A stretch of 64,000 bases of DNA from the NCBI RefSeq assembly GCF_000379725.1, contig NZ_KB903662.1, positions 3,144 to 67,143 on the forward strand. Direction: 5' to 3'. The position numbers and the translations under genes were made by a program. The notes under the pieces were generated by a model. It saw only the letters and a list, made by a program, of their open reading frames with translations. It did not search any database and was not told where the DNA came from. Origin of the DNA: Cytophaga aurantiaca DSM 3654. GTDB lineage: Bacteria; Bacteroidota; Bacteroidia; Cytophagales; Cytophagaceae. Positions 8,341 to 17,467 of this stretch are shown piece by piece (position 1 is the first letter of the stretch; each line of letters starts with the position of its first letter).

Positions 8341-9447
8341 TCATTCGCTTTTTTTATTTTTCTTCGGAATATGGTCTTCCATCTGTTTTTGCATGAAATC
8401 TACTTCCTCTTTCATGATTTTCAATGGATTGAAACGATACCCAACAAAAAATTGATATGTTAGCTGCACACCATCTGTATATACAGCAGTGTTTTCCTGA
8501 CGATAACTTTCTCCGCCTAGATTCAAGTTGCATCCGGTAAAAAAAGATCGTCCATTATAACCAACGGCAAATCGACTATCCCAACCTAAAATTCGGTTGT
8601 TTTGATTGGTATATGTACTGCTGGTGTAAAAATCTGTTTTAAAGTGAGAACGTAAATAGCCAATGTATGGAACAACTGCAATAGAGGCATAAAAGTATTT
8701 TTTAATAACAAATACGTAATTATAACCTATACCTAAATTTATTTCTAAGTTATCCGAACGTTGTTTCGTATGCGTTGGTGAGGCATCTTCTTTATCGTTT
8801 ATAATGTAATACCGGTATTTTGATTGTATAATGAAGCCTCCCGTACTTTTTAATTGACGGTCGGTTTGTGTTGACAAAGCTTTCAACGAGAGACGTGGAT
8901 TAAATGAGTATCCGCTAGAACCTATAAAACCTGTGTACTTCAGATCAGGGAATTGTATATATGGATCACCTTGCTTCCAGGTTGAGTTATAGTCTTTGGT
9001 ATTGTATAAATAATATCCTCGTACGCCTGAGTATCCAATGGATTGAAAAAAATGTCTAAAGATGAACTCCATCCCAAGCGCAAATTCTTTTGTTTTTCCT
9101 TGAGTTTCTTCATCACCATTGCCAGGCAAAAATTTAGGTGCGATTCTAAAACCTCCGGATATAAAACGGTAGTTAAAACTCATTCCTGCATACGTAGCAG
9201 TATTTGGATATAGATTGATGTTTTGTCCGCCGTTATTGCGGATGTTAAATGTTTCTGTGGCGTTGCTCATAGAAGCTTTTATTCCTACATAATTATCCAT
9301 GCGTTCTATGTAGCCATTTTCAACAACTTCTTTTAGCGTATCTGCTAATTGTGCTTTACAAAAAGCCGGAAGAATTATTAATGAAAATAAAAGAATTATC
9401 TGCGATACAAAAGTTCGGAATGAAATGATGTAGATTAAAAATTGCAT
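8341..9447 (-). CDS. DUF4421-like outer-membrane protein
   Basis: A 368-residue protein. A hydrophobic N-terminus ending LIILPAFCKAQ serves as the signal sequence, with cleavage probably after CKA. The rest alternates hydrophobic and polar residues with many aromatic residues and glycines (GFRIAPKF, FIFRHFFQSIGYSGVRGYYL, FVGYRFNPLK), as in a beta-barrel. The opening of the mature protein (NYVGIKASMSN, then GMSFNYRFISGGF) fits the DUF4421 family of Bacteroidota, as far as I recall it. Its function is unknown. The last 20 residues are charged and lysine-rich, which is odd for a barrel end. Confidence 0.65.
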   Translation of the reverse strand: MQFLIYIISFRTFVSQIILLFSLIILPAFCKAQLADTLKEVVENGYIERMDNYVGIKASMSNATETFNIRNNGGQNINLYPNTATYAGMSFNYRFISGGFRIAPKFLPGNGDEETQGKTKEFALGMEFIFRHFFQSIGYSGVRGYYLYNTKDYNSTWKQGDPYIQFPDLKYTGFIGSSGYSFNPRLSLKALSTQTDRQLKSTGGFIIQSKYRYYIINDKEDASPTHTKQRSDNLEINLGIGYNYVFVIKKYFYASIAVVPYIGYLRSHFKTDFYTSSTYTNQNNRILGWDSRFAVGYNGRSFFTGCNLNLGGESYRQENTAVYTDGVQLTYQFFVGYRFNPLKIMKEEVDFMQKQMEDHIPKKNKKSE

Positions 9448-9494
9448 CGTACTTATTGTTTGGACGAAACCTCAATTAAAATAAACTATATAAA

Positions 9495-10265
9495 TTAACG
9501 GAATATAAATCGAACTTCCTTGAACTGATATTTTCTTTTTGCTCCGGATTCTTTTTCCATAAGTAGAGTTCCATTTTCTTCAATGCTCCTTATGTATCCC
9601 ATAAAATCTCCTTCTTCATCCTGATAGGCATGCAATGTGTTTAATGCATATAGCTTGGATTGGTAAAGATTCAATAATTCATGTTTCAGTCCTGCGTTCA
9701 GTTGTAAATAAAACATTTCAATATGTTCGCAGAGTTTATCAAATAACTCCTGCAGATTTATTTCCACACCTGTTTCCTGCATCACAGAGGTAGCTTGCGG
9801 CAGATCAAAAAGTACTTGATTTACATTGATGCCGATGCCCATCACAACCGAATTTATTTTGTCGCCGCGTAAGGTATTTTCAATTAAAATACCACTCACT
9901 TTTTTATTCTCAATGTAAATATCGTTGGGCCATTTCACATAAACCTGTTTGTTGGCAGGAAGCAATTTTTCAAGTGTTTCCACGACTGCTAAAGAGGAAA
10001 TGATGTTCAAGTAAAAAGAATCTGCAATGGGGTACGAATCGGGGAAAAAAATTGCCGAAAATGTCAGATTCAAATTGGGTGTACTTAGCCAGGTATTTCC
10101 TTGCTGGCCACGACCTGCAGTCTGCTCGTTTGTTATGACTATCAAGCCATTAACAGCACTTTTACTACGTACGAGTTCACTGGCAACAGTATTGGTCGAG
10201 TGACAGCTTGGCAGAAAGTGTATACTTTTCCCCGTGAATTTTGTATTGGCTGAGTTATTGTACAA
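9495..10265 (-). CDS. birA: Biotin--[acetyl-CoA-carboxylase] ligase
   Basis: This enzyme activates biotin with ATP and transfers it to a lysine of biotin carrier protein. At 256 residues it is a class I ligase with no N-terminal DNA-binding domain, so it is not expected to repress biotin genes. Motifs: CHSTNTVA near residue 21, TAGRGQQGNTW (biotin/ATP loop) near 50, and KWPNDIYIENKKVSGILIE near 110. A GINVNQ segment follows. The start chosen is a TTG at 10265, since there is no ATG before the conserved region. The carboxyltransferase gene at 26.1 kb belongs to a biotin-dependent enzyme class that would use it. Confidence 0.93.
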   Translation of the reverse strand: MYNNSANTKFTGKSIHFLPSCHSTNTVASELVRSKSAVNGLIVITNEQTAGRGQQGNTWLSTPNLNLTFSAIFFPDSYPIADSFYLNIISSLAVVETLEKLLPANKQVYVKWPNDIYIENKKVSGILIENTLRGDKINSVVMGIGINVNQVLFDLPQATSVMQETGVEINLQELFDKLCEHIEMFYLQLNAGLKHELLNLYQSKLYALNTLHAYQDEEGDFMGYIRSIEENGTLLMEKESGAKRKYQFKEVRFIFR

Positions 10266-10314
10266 TGGAAATTATTAATTTTAAGTTAAATTTCGATAAA
10301 TAGAATCAAATTAG

Positions 10315-10692
10315 GTGGTCGAAGCAAAAAATAAAACGAAAAAAGCGTCTTTAGCTGATTTAATTGTGATGGGTATGCAGGAAAAGAAAGCCCAAAACAT
10401 CACGGTTATTGATCTGAGGAAACTGAAAGAGGCTGTTGCCGATTATTTCATCATCTGTTCTGGGAACTCAGATACTCAGGTAGATTCTATTCATGACTCT
10501 GTAGATGAAGTTGTTTTTAAAACAGACAACATTCACCCGTGGAGAACGGAAGGATCGATGCAGAAGGAATGGATCGTGGTTGATTATGGTGACGTTGTAG
10601 CGCACATATTCAGAAAAGATAAAAGGCCATTCTATAACCTCGAAGAATTATGGGGTGATGGTGTGATCACAAAAATTGAAAATTTAGACTAA
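10315..10692 (+). CDS. rsfS: Ribosome silencing factor RsfS (YbeB/Iojap family)
   Basis: RsfS binds protein uL14 of the large ribosomal subunit and blocks subunit joining when nutrients are low. The 125-residue protein shows the family core: ADYFIICSGNSDTQVDSI near residue 43, PWRTEGSMQKEWIVVDYGDV near 77, and HIFRKDKRPFYNLEELWGD at the end. The start is a GTG at 10315; the next in-frame ATG would remove part of the first helix. It starts 49 bases from the divergent birA start. ftsH follows 27 bases downstream, so the two are likely cotranscribed. Confidence 0.94.
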   Translation: MVEAKNKTKKASLADLIVMGMQEKKAQNITVIDLRKLKEAVADYFIICSGNSDTQVDSIHDSVDEVVFKTDNIHPWRTEGSMQKEWIVVDYGDVVAHIFRKDKRPFYNLEELWGDGVITKIENLD

Positions 10693-10719
10693 GTATTCGT
10701 TCTTAAAGGATAGAAATAT

Positions 10720-12801
10720 ATGAGTATGCCAGAAGATAATAAGAAGAAAAAAAATCCAATACCTAATCCCGCACAAAGAACAAATTATCAGATTTTTTTA
10801 ATTAGCGCACTTTTACTTGTTGTATTAGGTATTGCGCTGTTTAGCAGCTCTGGTGATATTCAGAAGATCCCTAAAAAGAAATTCTTCGAGATGGTGCTTC
10901 AGCACGATGTAGATAAGATTGTTTTGGTGAATGACCGTATGGTTGAAGTTACATTGAATAAAGAGGCTCTTGAAAGCCCTCGTTACGATGCATATTTCAA
11001 AAAGAACAAAGGTTTCTTATCCGGTACGGGCAAATCTGGTCCGCATTTTGAATTTGAGATTTCGCCTTCGTATGATATTGAAACGATTTACAATGAGTTC
11101 CTTGTTAAAAACAATGTACCTGAGGCAAACAGAATTCCGATTGAAATAGACAGCAATCGCGCAGAGGTAACAAACCAATTGGTATCCTTAGGTATTTGGG
11201 TATTGATCTTTGTTGGGATCTGGCTGTTGTTTAGACGTATGTCTGGCGGCGGTTCAGGCGGACAGATCTTTAACATTGGAAAATCTAAAGCTGCTTTATT
11301 CGATCAGGATAATAAAGTAAAAATTACATTCTCGGATGTTGCAGGTTTAGATGAAGCAAAAGAAGAGGTTAAAGAAATTGTAGACTTCCTAAGATATCCA
11401 ACCAAGTTCACGAAGTTGGGTGGTAAGATTCCTAAAGGCGCGTTGCTTGTAGGCCCTCCGGGTACAGGTAAAACGTTATTGGCAAAAGCCGTAGCAGGTG
11501 AAGCGGGTGTTCCGTTTTTCTCGTTGTCCGGTTCAGATTTCGTTGAAATGTTTGTTGGCGTTGGTGCTGCACGTGTGCGTGATTTATTCAAGCAAGCGAA
11601 AGAAAAAGCTCCATGTATTATCTTCATAGATGAGATCGATGCGATCGGTCGTATGCGTGGTAAAGGCGGTTCTATGCCGGGTTCCAACGACGAACGCGAA
11701 AATACATTGAACTCGTTATTAGTTGAGATGGATGGTTTCGGAACAGATTCAGGTGTAATCATTCTTGCGGCAACAAACCGTCCGGATGTATTGGATTCAG
11801 CATTACTTCGTCCGGGCCGTTTCGATCGTATGATCAGTATTGACAAACCGGATATCGTTGGCAGAGAGCAAATATTCAAAGTGCATTTGAAACCATTGAA
11901 ATTGGGTAAAGATGTAGATGCGAAGAAAATTGCTGCTCAAACTCCAGGCTTTGCCGGTGCAGAAATCATGAACGTATGTAACGAAGCAGCATTGATCGCT
12001 GCCCGTAAAGATAAATCTGAAATTGAAATGCAGGATTTTCAGGATGCAATTGATCGTGTGATCGGCGGTCTTGAAAAGAAAACAAAAATAATTTCTCCGG
12101 AAGAAAAGAAAATTGTTGCGTATCACGAAGCAGGTCACGCAGTAGCAGGCTGGTATTTAGAGCACGCAGATCCATTGGTAAAAGTAAGTATTGTACCTCG
12201 CGGTGTTGCTGCATTGGGTTATGCGCAGTACTTGCCGAAAGAACAGTTCTTGTATACGGTTGAACAGTTGACAGACGAAATGTGTATGGCACTTGGTGGT
12301 CGTGCTGCTGAAGATATTGTTTTCAATAAGATCTCAACAGGTGCATTAAGCGATCTGGAACGCATTACAAAAATGGCGTACGGGATGGTGTCGATCTATG
12401 GTATGAATGATAAGATCGGTCAGATCTCGTTCTATGATTCGAAAGCAGGCGACTATACGTTTAACAAGCCATACTCTGAAGCAACGGCACAGACCATTGA
12501 TGAAGAGGTTCGTAATATTGTGCATGAAGCATACAACAGAACAAAGAAGTTGCTGATCGATAAACGTGATAAGCTTGAAATTATAGCAAAACAATTGTTA
12601 GAGAAAGAAATTTTATTCCAATCTGACTTAGAAAAATTGATCGGTAAAAGACCGTTTGATACGGAAACAACCTATGAAGCATTTACAAACAAAGTAGACG
12701 CTCCATTGCCGCCATCAAGCATCATTCCTGATCCGGTAAAACAAGAAGGAAACGAAGGCTCTTCAACGTACAATACAAACGAAGGCTCATATAATAAATA
12801 G
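10720..12801 (+). CDS. ftsH: ATP-dependent zinc metalloprotease FtsH
   Basis: A membrane-bound hexameric protease that degrades misassembled membrane proteins and regulators. The 693-residue chain has two membrane segments (about 25-43 and 152-171) enclosing a periplasmic domain. The glycine-rich linker MSGGGSGGQI follows, then the AAA module with Walker A GPPGTGKT near 246, Walker B IIFIDEIDAIG and the arginine-finger region RPGRFDR. The zinc site HEAGH is near 469-473. An approximately 50-residue acidic, Asn/Pro-rich tail follows the protease domain. The start ATG at 10720 gives a short polar cytoplasmic N-terminus. rsfS lies just upstream and the LUD gene 9 bases downstream, so this is probably one operon. 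Confidence 0.98.
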   Translation: MSMPEDNKKKKNPIPNPAQRTNYQIFLISALLLVVLGIALFSSSGDIQKIPKKKFFEMVLQHDVDKIVLVNDRMVEVTLNKEALESPRYDAYFKKNKGFLSGTGKSGPHFEFEISPSYDIETIYNEFLVKNNVPEANRIPIEIDSNRAEVTNQLVSLGIWVLIFVGIWLLFRRMSGGGSGGQIFNIGKSKAALFDQDNKVKITFSDVAGLDEAKEEVKEIVDFLRYPTKFTKLGGKIPKGALLVGPPGTGKTLLAKAVAGEAGVPFFSLSGSDFVEMFVGVGAARVRDLFKQAKEKAPCIIFIDEIDAIGRMRGKGGSMPGSNDERENTLNSLLVEMDGFGTDSGVIILAATNRPDVLDSALLRPGRFDRMISIDKPDIVGREQIFKVHLKPLKLGKDVDAKKIAAQTPGFAGAEIMNVCNEAALIAARKDKSEIEMQDFQDAIDRVIGGLEKKTKIISPEEKKIVAYHEAGHAVAGWYLEHADPLVKVSIVPRGVAALGYAQYLPKEQFLYTVEQLTDEMCMALGGRAAEDIVFNKISTGALSDLERITKMAYGMVSIYGMNDKIGQISFYDSKAGDYTFNKPYSEATAQTIDEEVRNIVHEAYNRTKKLLIDKRDKLEIIAKQLLEKEILFQSDLEKLIGKRPFDTETTYEAFTNKVDAPLPPSSIIPDPVKQEGNEGSSTYNTNEGSYNK

Positions 12802-12810
12802 TTTGTTGAG

Positions 12811-13458
12811 ATGGCTCTGAATCCCTCTAAAGAAGCAATATTAAAAAAAATAAGACAAGGTTTGACTCGGAGGAATGCACTTCCTCCTGAGCCAAACTTT
12901 ACGTCTGATATTTATACTAAGTCAGAAGAAGAAGATTTATCTGTTGTGTTTGCACAACAGTTTTTACAACACAAAGGAGAATTTTATTTTGTTGAAAATG
13001 AAAAAGAACTTTGTGAAGTGGTAGCAAAGGTTGTTTCTGTAAAACAACTCGAAAATATTTTTGTATGGGAAAAGGCACTAATCGATATGCTTGCTCCTTC
13101 TTCTTTAGTATTTGACACAAGTGAAAAAGATTTTGCTTTAGCAGGCGTTGGCATTACAGGCTGTGAAGCGTTGATCGCACGCACAGGAAGTGTTTTAATA
13201 AGTTCTGCAAACTTATCGGGCAGACGTTTGTCGATCTATCCACATGTGCACATTGTGATCGCTAAAACATCACAGCTGCAGTATGATATTAAAGATGGCT
13301 TAGAATTTATTCGTACAACGTATGGTGCAAATATCCCTTCTATGATCTGTCTGGAAACGGGTCCAAGCAGAACGGCGGATATTGAAAAAACTCTTGTACT
13401 TGGTGCGCATGGTCCTAAAGAATTACTTGTCTTTTTAATTGATGATTCAGCAAATTAA
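12811..13458 (+). CDS. LUD-domain protein (LutC/YkgG family)
   Basis: A 215-residue protein matching the LutC/YkgG branch of the LUD fold. It has an N-terminal helical part, KEAILKKIRQGLTRRNALP, and a C-terminal core with GITGCEALIARTGSVLISS and SGRRLSIYPHVHIVIAKTSQ. The end, LETGPSRTADIEKTLVLGAHGPKEL, is diagnostic: GPS.TADIE...V.G.HGP. In other bacteria the protein works with LutA and LutB in lactate oxidation. Neither is present here, so its role in this position, between ftsH and an LpxH-like gene, is uncertain. It overlaps the next gene by 17 bases, which suggests translational coupling. Confidence 0.88.
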   Translation: MALNPSKEAILKKIRQGLTRRNALPPEPNFTSDIYTKSEEEDLSVVFAQQFLQHKGEFYFVENEKELCEVVAKVVSVKQLENIFVWEKALIDMLAPSSLVFDTSEKDFALAGVGITGCEALIARTGSVLISSANLSGRRLSIYPHVHIVIAKTSQLQYDIKDGLEFIRTTYGANIPSMICLETGPSRTADIEKTLVLGAHGPKELLVFLIDDSAN

Positions 13459-14215
13459 GACCGTAGATAAAGGTAAAAAAATATATTTCTTATCCGATCT
13501 TCATTTAGGTGTTCCTACGCATGAAGAAAGCCGAAAAAGAGAAGATAAAATTATTCGGTTTTTAGATTCAATAACTCCTCAGGCGCAGGCCATTTTTTTA
13601 GTAGGCGATATATTTGATTTCTGGTTTGAATACAAACATGTAATCCCAAAAGGTTTTATAAGGCTGCAAGGTAAGATTGCTGCTTTAACCGATGCTGGTA
13701 TTCCTGTATATATATATACCGGCAATCATGATCTATGGATGTTCGGATATTTAGAAAAAGAATTGGGCGTTACTGTATTTCATAAACCCATTGATTGGGA
13801 AATCGCAGGGAAGAAATTTTTGATCGGACATGGTGACGGATTAGGGCCCGGTGACTTTGTATATAAATGCACAAAAAAAGTATTTGTTAATCCATTTTTT
13901 CAATGGGTTTTCAAGATGACACCGCCCGCAATTGGCATGGGTATTGCAAAGTTCTGGTCAGGAAAAAGCCGTCAGCACAATGCCGACGACCGTTTTTTTG
14001 AAGAAAAAGAATTCTTGTGGCAATATTGTAAAGAACAGAACGTCTTAGTAGAAAGAGATTATTATATTTTCGGTCATAGACATATGCCCTTGGATTTACC
14101 GGTAGGCGATCACGGCAGATATGTAAATATCGGAGATTGGATCGTGTTTGATACCTATGCTGAATTTGACGGAAGCGCACTAAAACTTATATCATGGAAA
14201 GAAACCACAGATTAG
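13442..14215 (+). CDS. UDP-2,3-diacylglucosamine hydrolase, LpxH-like metallophosphoesterase
   Basis: It probably cleaves UDP-2,3-diacylglucosamine to lipid X in lipid A synthesis at the inner face of the inner membrane. The 257 residues carry the calcineurin-like metal sites in order: DLHLG at 19-23, GDIFDFW near 54, GNHD near 98, HGDG near 132, and GHRHMPL near 207. A membrane-binding hydrophobic stretch (FFQWVFKMTPPAIGMGIAKF) sits before the last site, as in LpxH. A TTG immediately precedes the ATG at 13442; I prefer the ATG. It overlaps the LUD gene upstream and the next gene downstream, so all are likely cotranscribed. Confidence 0.9.
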   Translation: MIQQIKTVDKGKKIYFLSDLHLGVPTHEESRKREDKIIRFLDSITPQAQAIFLVGDIFDFWFEYKHVIPKGFIRLQGKIAALTDAGIPVYIYTGNHDLWMFGYLEKELGVTVFHKPIDWEIAGKKFLIGHGDGLGPGDFVYKCTKKVFVNPFFQWVFKMTPPAIGMGIAKFWSGKSRQHNADDRFFEEKEFLWQYCKEQNVLVERDYYIFGHRHMPLDLPVGDHGRYVNIGDWIVFDTYAEFDGSALKLISWKETTD

Positions 14216-15012
14216 TACTTGGGTTTTTATTTTTTCTTATCACAGTAACTGGTTATTCTCAGGTAATAAAACCGCTTAGTACTTCTAAAATTCCAGGGCA
14301 GATCGGATGCGTATCGTCGGATGCATACGGTTTCATGTATTTAACAGATCAATCCGGCAATATTTATAAACTGGATTCCGTAGGCAAACAATTTGTATTG
14401 GCATCGCCGCCACGCAGAGGGCAGATCACTTCTATAGAAGCATCACGAAACGTAAATATTTTTGTTTTTTACAGCGAATATCAAGTCTATTATTATTACG
14501 ATCGTTTTTTAATGCAATCTCAGTCATTAACATTTTCGAATTCAACGGTTGGCTTTGCACGGATTGCAACACCTTCTTTAGATCAAAATGTATGGCTTGT
14601 CGATGATCAGGATTTTAGTTTGAAAAAATATAACTCTACTTATTTATCTGTAGATATTACTACACCTTTGGATCTAATAATAGATCCCGAAGTGTACGAT
14701 ATGAATTTTATGAGAGAGTATCAGAATTTATTATTTATTAATGATGCGAATTCCGGGGTGTTAATTTTTGATAACATGGGGAATTATAAAACCCGCATTC
14801 CGGTAAAGGGATTGAAGTACATAAGTTTTTCAGGCGAAGATCTGGTATATATAAAAGACGGAAGTCTGTATCTTATTAATATATATACTTATAAAGAACG
14901 GAAGTATACAAACGATTTGTTTGCAGGAGCCACAGCTGCAGTTTTAACCAATAAAAGGTTACATGTAATAAATAAGGATACCTTGTTTATTTATTTATTC
15001 GAAGAAAAATAA
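14194..15012 (+). CDS. Secreted hypothetical protein, probably beta-propeller-like
   Basis: A 272-residue protein with an N-terminal signal sequence (VLGFLFFLITVTGYSQ, cleaved around residue 22). The mature part is made of repeated strand-turn units with YLTDQSGNIYKLDSVGKQF, ...VWLVDDQDFSLKKYN, ...LLFINDANSGVLIFDNMGNY and ...LVYIKDGSLYLINIYTY. This pattern suggests a beta-propeller of about five or six blades. It is presumably periplasmic or surface-exposed. Its ATG lies 22 bases before the end of the LpxH-like gene, so it is translationally coupled to it. I do not recognise a specific family. Confidence 0.72.
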   Translation: MERNHRLVLGFLFFLITVTGYSQVIKPLSTSKIPGQIGCVSSDAYGFMYLTDQSGNIYKLDSVGKQFVLASPPRRGQITSIEASRNVNIFVFYSEYQVYYYYDRFLMQSQSLTFSNSTVGFARIATPSLDQNVWLVDDQDFSLKKYNSTYLSVDITTPLDLIIDPEVYDMNFMREYQNLLFINDANSGVLIFDNMGNYKTRIPVKGLKYISFSGEDLVYIKDGSLYLINIYTYKERKYTNDLFAGATAAVLTNKRLHVINKDTLFIYLFEEK

Positions 15013-15109
15013 TTTCTGCGTAGGGGGGCAATACAGAAATTATGTCTTATAACTGAAAGAGGAAAAGCCATCCTTATCATTTCAATAAAATAGCATCAAT
15101 TGTAATAGA

Positions 15110-17461
15110 ATGAAATATCTAATTTGTTTTTGTATCAGTTTTTTTCTTGCTATAGGTTATGTGAATGCACAAACAACCTATACAGTATCAGGTAAAGTGG
15201 TAGATTCAACAGGTAGTCCGTTGGCTGGCGTAATTGTTCGTACAAGCGATGGAGCAATCGGTTCAGCTACAGACGGCGACGGATTATTCAAATTGCAGGT
15301 GCCTAAAGGGGAGTACACAATCATCATATCTTTTTTTGGATACAAAGAACAACAGAAAGTTATTCAGGTTAATAATAACATAATGTTGGCGATTACAATG
15401 GAAGAAGATCTGGAGATGGCAGATGAAATTGTAATTACAGGAAAGGCACCCGATGAAAATGTTACAAATACCAAGATGGGTGCTACTGAATTAACAGTCG
15501 AAGAAATAAAAACATTACCTGCATTATTTGGTGAAGTAGATATTGTTAAGAACATTCAAACCTTGCCGGGTGTTCAGGTTGCCGGCGATGGAAATACAGG
15601 TTTGTATGTGCGTGGCGGCGGTGCAGATCAGAATTTAATATTGGTAGACGAGGCCCCTGTATATAATGCATCACATTTGTTTGGTATCTTTTCGATTTTT
15701 AATGCGGATGCTGTGCAGAGCGCGGAGTTGTACAAAGCCGGTATACCTTCTCAATACGGCGGAAGATTGTCGTCTTTGTTAGATATACGTTTGCGAACTG
15801 GCGGTGCAAACAAAAAGAAATTTTCTGCAAGAGGGGGGATTGGTGTAATAGCAAGCCGCTTAACAGTAGAGGGTACATTTGACAAAGGAAAAGGATCGTA
15901 TATTTTTTCAGGAAGAAGATCGTATGCGGATTTGTTTTTATTACTGTCTTCAAATCCTGAGACAAGAAAAAACAAATTATACTTCTATGATCTGAATGGG
16001 AAAATGACGTATCAATTCAATAAAAATAACAGCTTATCTGTATCATCGTATTATGGTAAAGATGTTTTTAAATTTGGAGGTTTGTTTGGAATGGGCTGGG
16101 GTAATTTTACATTCACTGCAAATTGGAATCACATCTTTACAGATAAAATTTTCTTAAATACGATCTATACACATTCTGAATATAGATTCAATTTAGGTAT
16201 TGGCGGTACAGACGATCCTCAGGCATTTGATTTCAAAACAGGTATTACTGAAAACAGCATCAAACAGGATTATCAATATGTGCCAAACATTCGACATGCC
16301 TTTCACTTTGGATGGTCTGTAAGTCAGCGGGAGTATAACTCAGGGAATTTTGTTCCTGCAAGTTCAAACTCAATTTTTGAAGCAACTCAGATTCCGAAAT
16401 ACCATTCCTTAGAAGGGGCGTTGTTTGCTTCAAACAAGCAAAAACTTTCAGAGAAATTGACGTTGGATTACGGCTTAAGATTGAACATGTTTAATAATGT
16501 TGGCACAGGTACAGTAAATCATTATGATGGACATCCGGTTACAGGAACAAAAATAGATTCTACTGTATATGGTCAAGGAGATATTATAAATACCTTCTGG
16601 GGACTTGAACCCCGCATTGCTGCACGTTATATTCTGGATGACCAAGCATCGGTTAAACTTGGCTTTAATCGCAACTACCAATACATCCATCAGATCTCAA
16701 ATTCATTATCTCCGGTACCATTTGATGTGTGGGTGCCAAGTAATGATTATTTCAAACCAGAAGCTGTGAATCAATATTCTGTCGGATATTTCAGAAACCT
16801 GAAAGACAACACGTATGAAACATCTGTAGAAGGGTATTACAAAACGTATACAAATTCGATTGATTACATTGATAATGCCAATCTGTTGCTAAACCCGCAA
16901 ATCGAAACACAGGTATACACAGGAAAGGCCTGGAGCTACGGTGCTGAGTTCTTTCTTAAGAAAAAGAAAGGACGCTTGACAGGATGGGTAAGTTATACGT
17001 TATCATGGAGCTATAAAAAAATCGATGGCATTAATAATGGCGAAAAATATTTTGCCGGGTATGATCGCAGACATAATTTAAATGTGATTGCATCATATAA
17101 AATCAGTGAGCGTGTAACATTCGGCGGACAATTTGTATTTGGAACAGGCCGACCAATGGGCTTACCAAATGGCGGGTATCAAATTGATTATTTTTGGTTG
17201 GGTACCTATCCGGAAAGAAACTCGTACCGATTGCCAAGCTATCATCGCTTAGATCTTTCAATAACAATTGACTCACGCAAAAAAGAAGGCAGAAAATGGG
17301 AAGGCAGCTGGAGTTTCTCGATCTACAATGTGTATGGTTTCGCTCACATCAATCCATGGACGGTTATAGCACAAACAAATAAAGACACGGGCAACAAAGA
17401 ATATGTAGCCATTTATTTCCCGGCTCCAATACCATCTGTTACCTATAATTTTAAATTCTAA
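15110..17461 (+). CDS. TonB-dependent receptor with carboxypeptidase-regulatory-like domain
   Basis: A 783-residue outer-membrane receptor. Domains in order: signal sequence (1-20, ending GYVNAQ); a carboxypeptidase-D regulatory-like fold (about 25-105, from TYTVSGKVVDSTGSPLAGVI); a plug domain (about 125-230, with NIQTLPGVQVAGDGNTGLYV and GIPSQYGGRLSSLLDI); and a 22-strand-type barrel ending in ...VTYNFKF with a terminal aromatic residue. It imports an unknown ligand using TonB energy. The two DUF4249 lipoproteins directly downstream, the first only 6 bases away, mark the common receptor/DUF4249 pairing of Bacteroidota. No SusD partner is present. Confidence 0.94.
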   Translation: MKYLICFCISFFLAIGYVNAQTTYTVSGKVVDSTGSPLAGVIVRTSDGAIGSATDGDGLFKLQVPKGEYTIIISFFGYKEQQKVIQVNNNIMLAITMEEDLEMADEIVITGKAPDENVTNTKMGATELTVEEIKTLPALFGEVDIVKNIQTLPGVQVAGDGNTGLYVRGGGADQNLILVDEAPVYNASHLFGIFSIFNADAVQSAELYKAGIPSQYGGRLSSLLDIRLRTGGANKKKFSARGGIGVIASRLTVEGTFDKGKGSYIFSGRRSYADLFLLLSSNPETRKNKLYFYDLNGKMTYQFNKNNSLSVSSYYGKDVFKFGGLFGMGWGNFTFTANWNHIFTDKIFLNTIYTHSEYRFNLGIGGTDDPQAFDFKTGITENSIKQDYQYVPNIRHAFHFGWSVSQREYNSGNFVPASSNSIFEATQIPKYHSLEGALFASNKQKLSEKLTLDYGLRLNMFNNVGTGTVNHYDGHPVTGTKIDSTVYGQGDIINTFWGLEPRIAARYILDDQASVKLGFNRNYQYIHQISNSLSPVPFDVWVPSNDYFKPEAVNQYSVGYFRNLKDNTYETSVEGYYKTYTNSIDYIDNANLLLNPQIETQVYTGKAWSYGAEFFLKKKKGRLTGWVSYTLSWSYKKIDGINNGEKYFAGYDRRHNLNVIASYKISERVTFGGQFVFGTGRPMGLPNGGYQIDYFWLGTYPERNSYRLPSYHRLDLSITIDSRKKEGRKWEGSWSFSIYNVYGFAHINPWTVIAQTNKDTGNKEYVAIYFPAPIPSVTYNFKF

Positions 17462-17467
17462 TTTGTT

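Noticed and set aside
11304-11879. 191-codon open frame antisense to ftsH
   Set aside because: It is a long mirror frame of the highly conserved AAA domain codons. The sequence is low-complexity Ser/Pro/Asn-rich and has no signals of its own.
15013-15109. Cobalamin riboswitch before the TonB-dependent receptor
   Set aside because: The 97-base gap lacks the B12-box pattern and is too short for the full structure. The receptor's ligand stays unknown.
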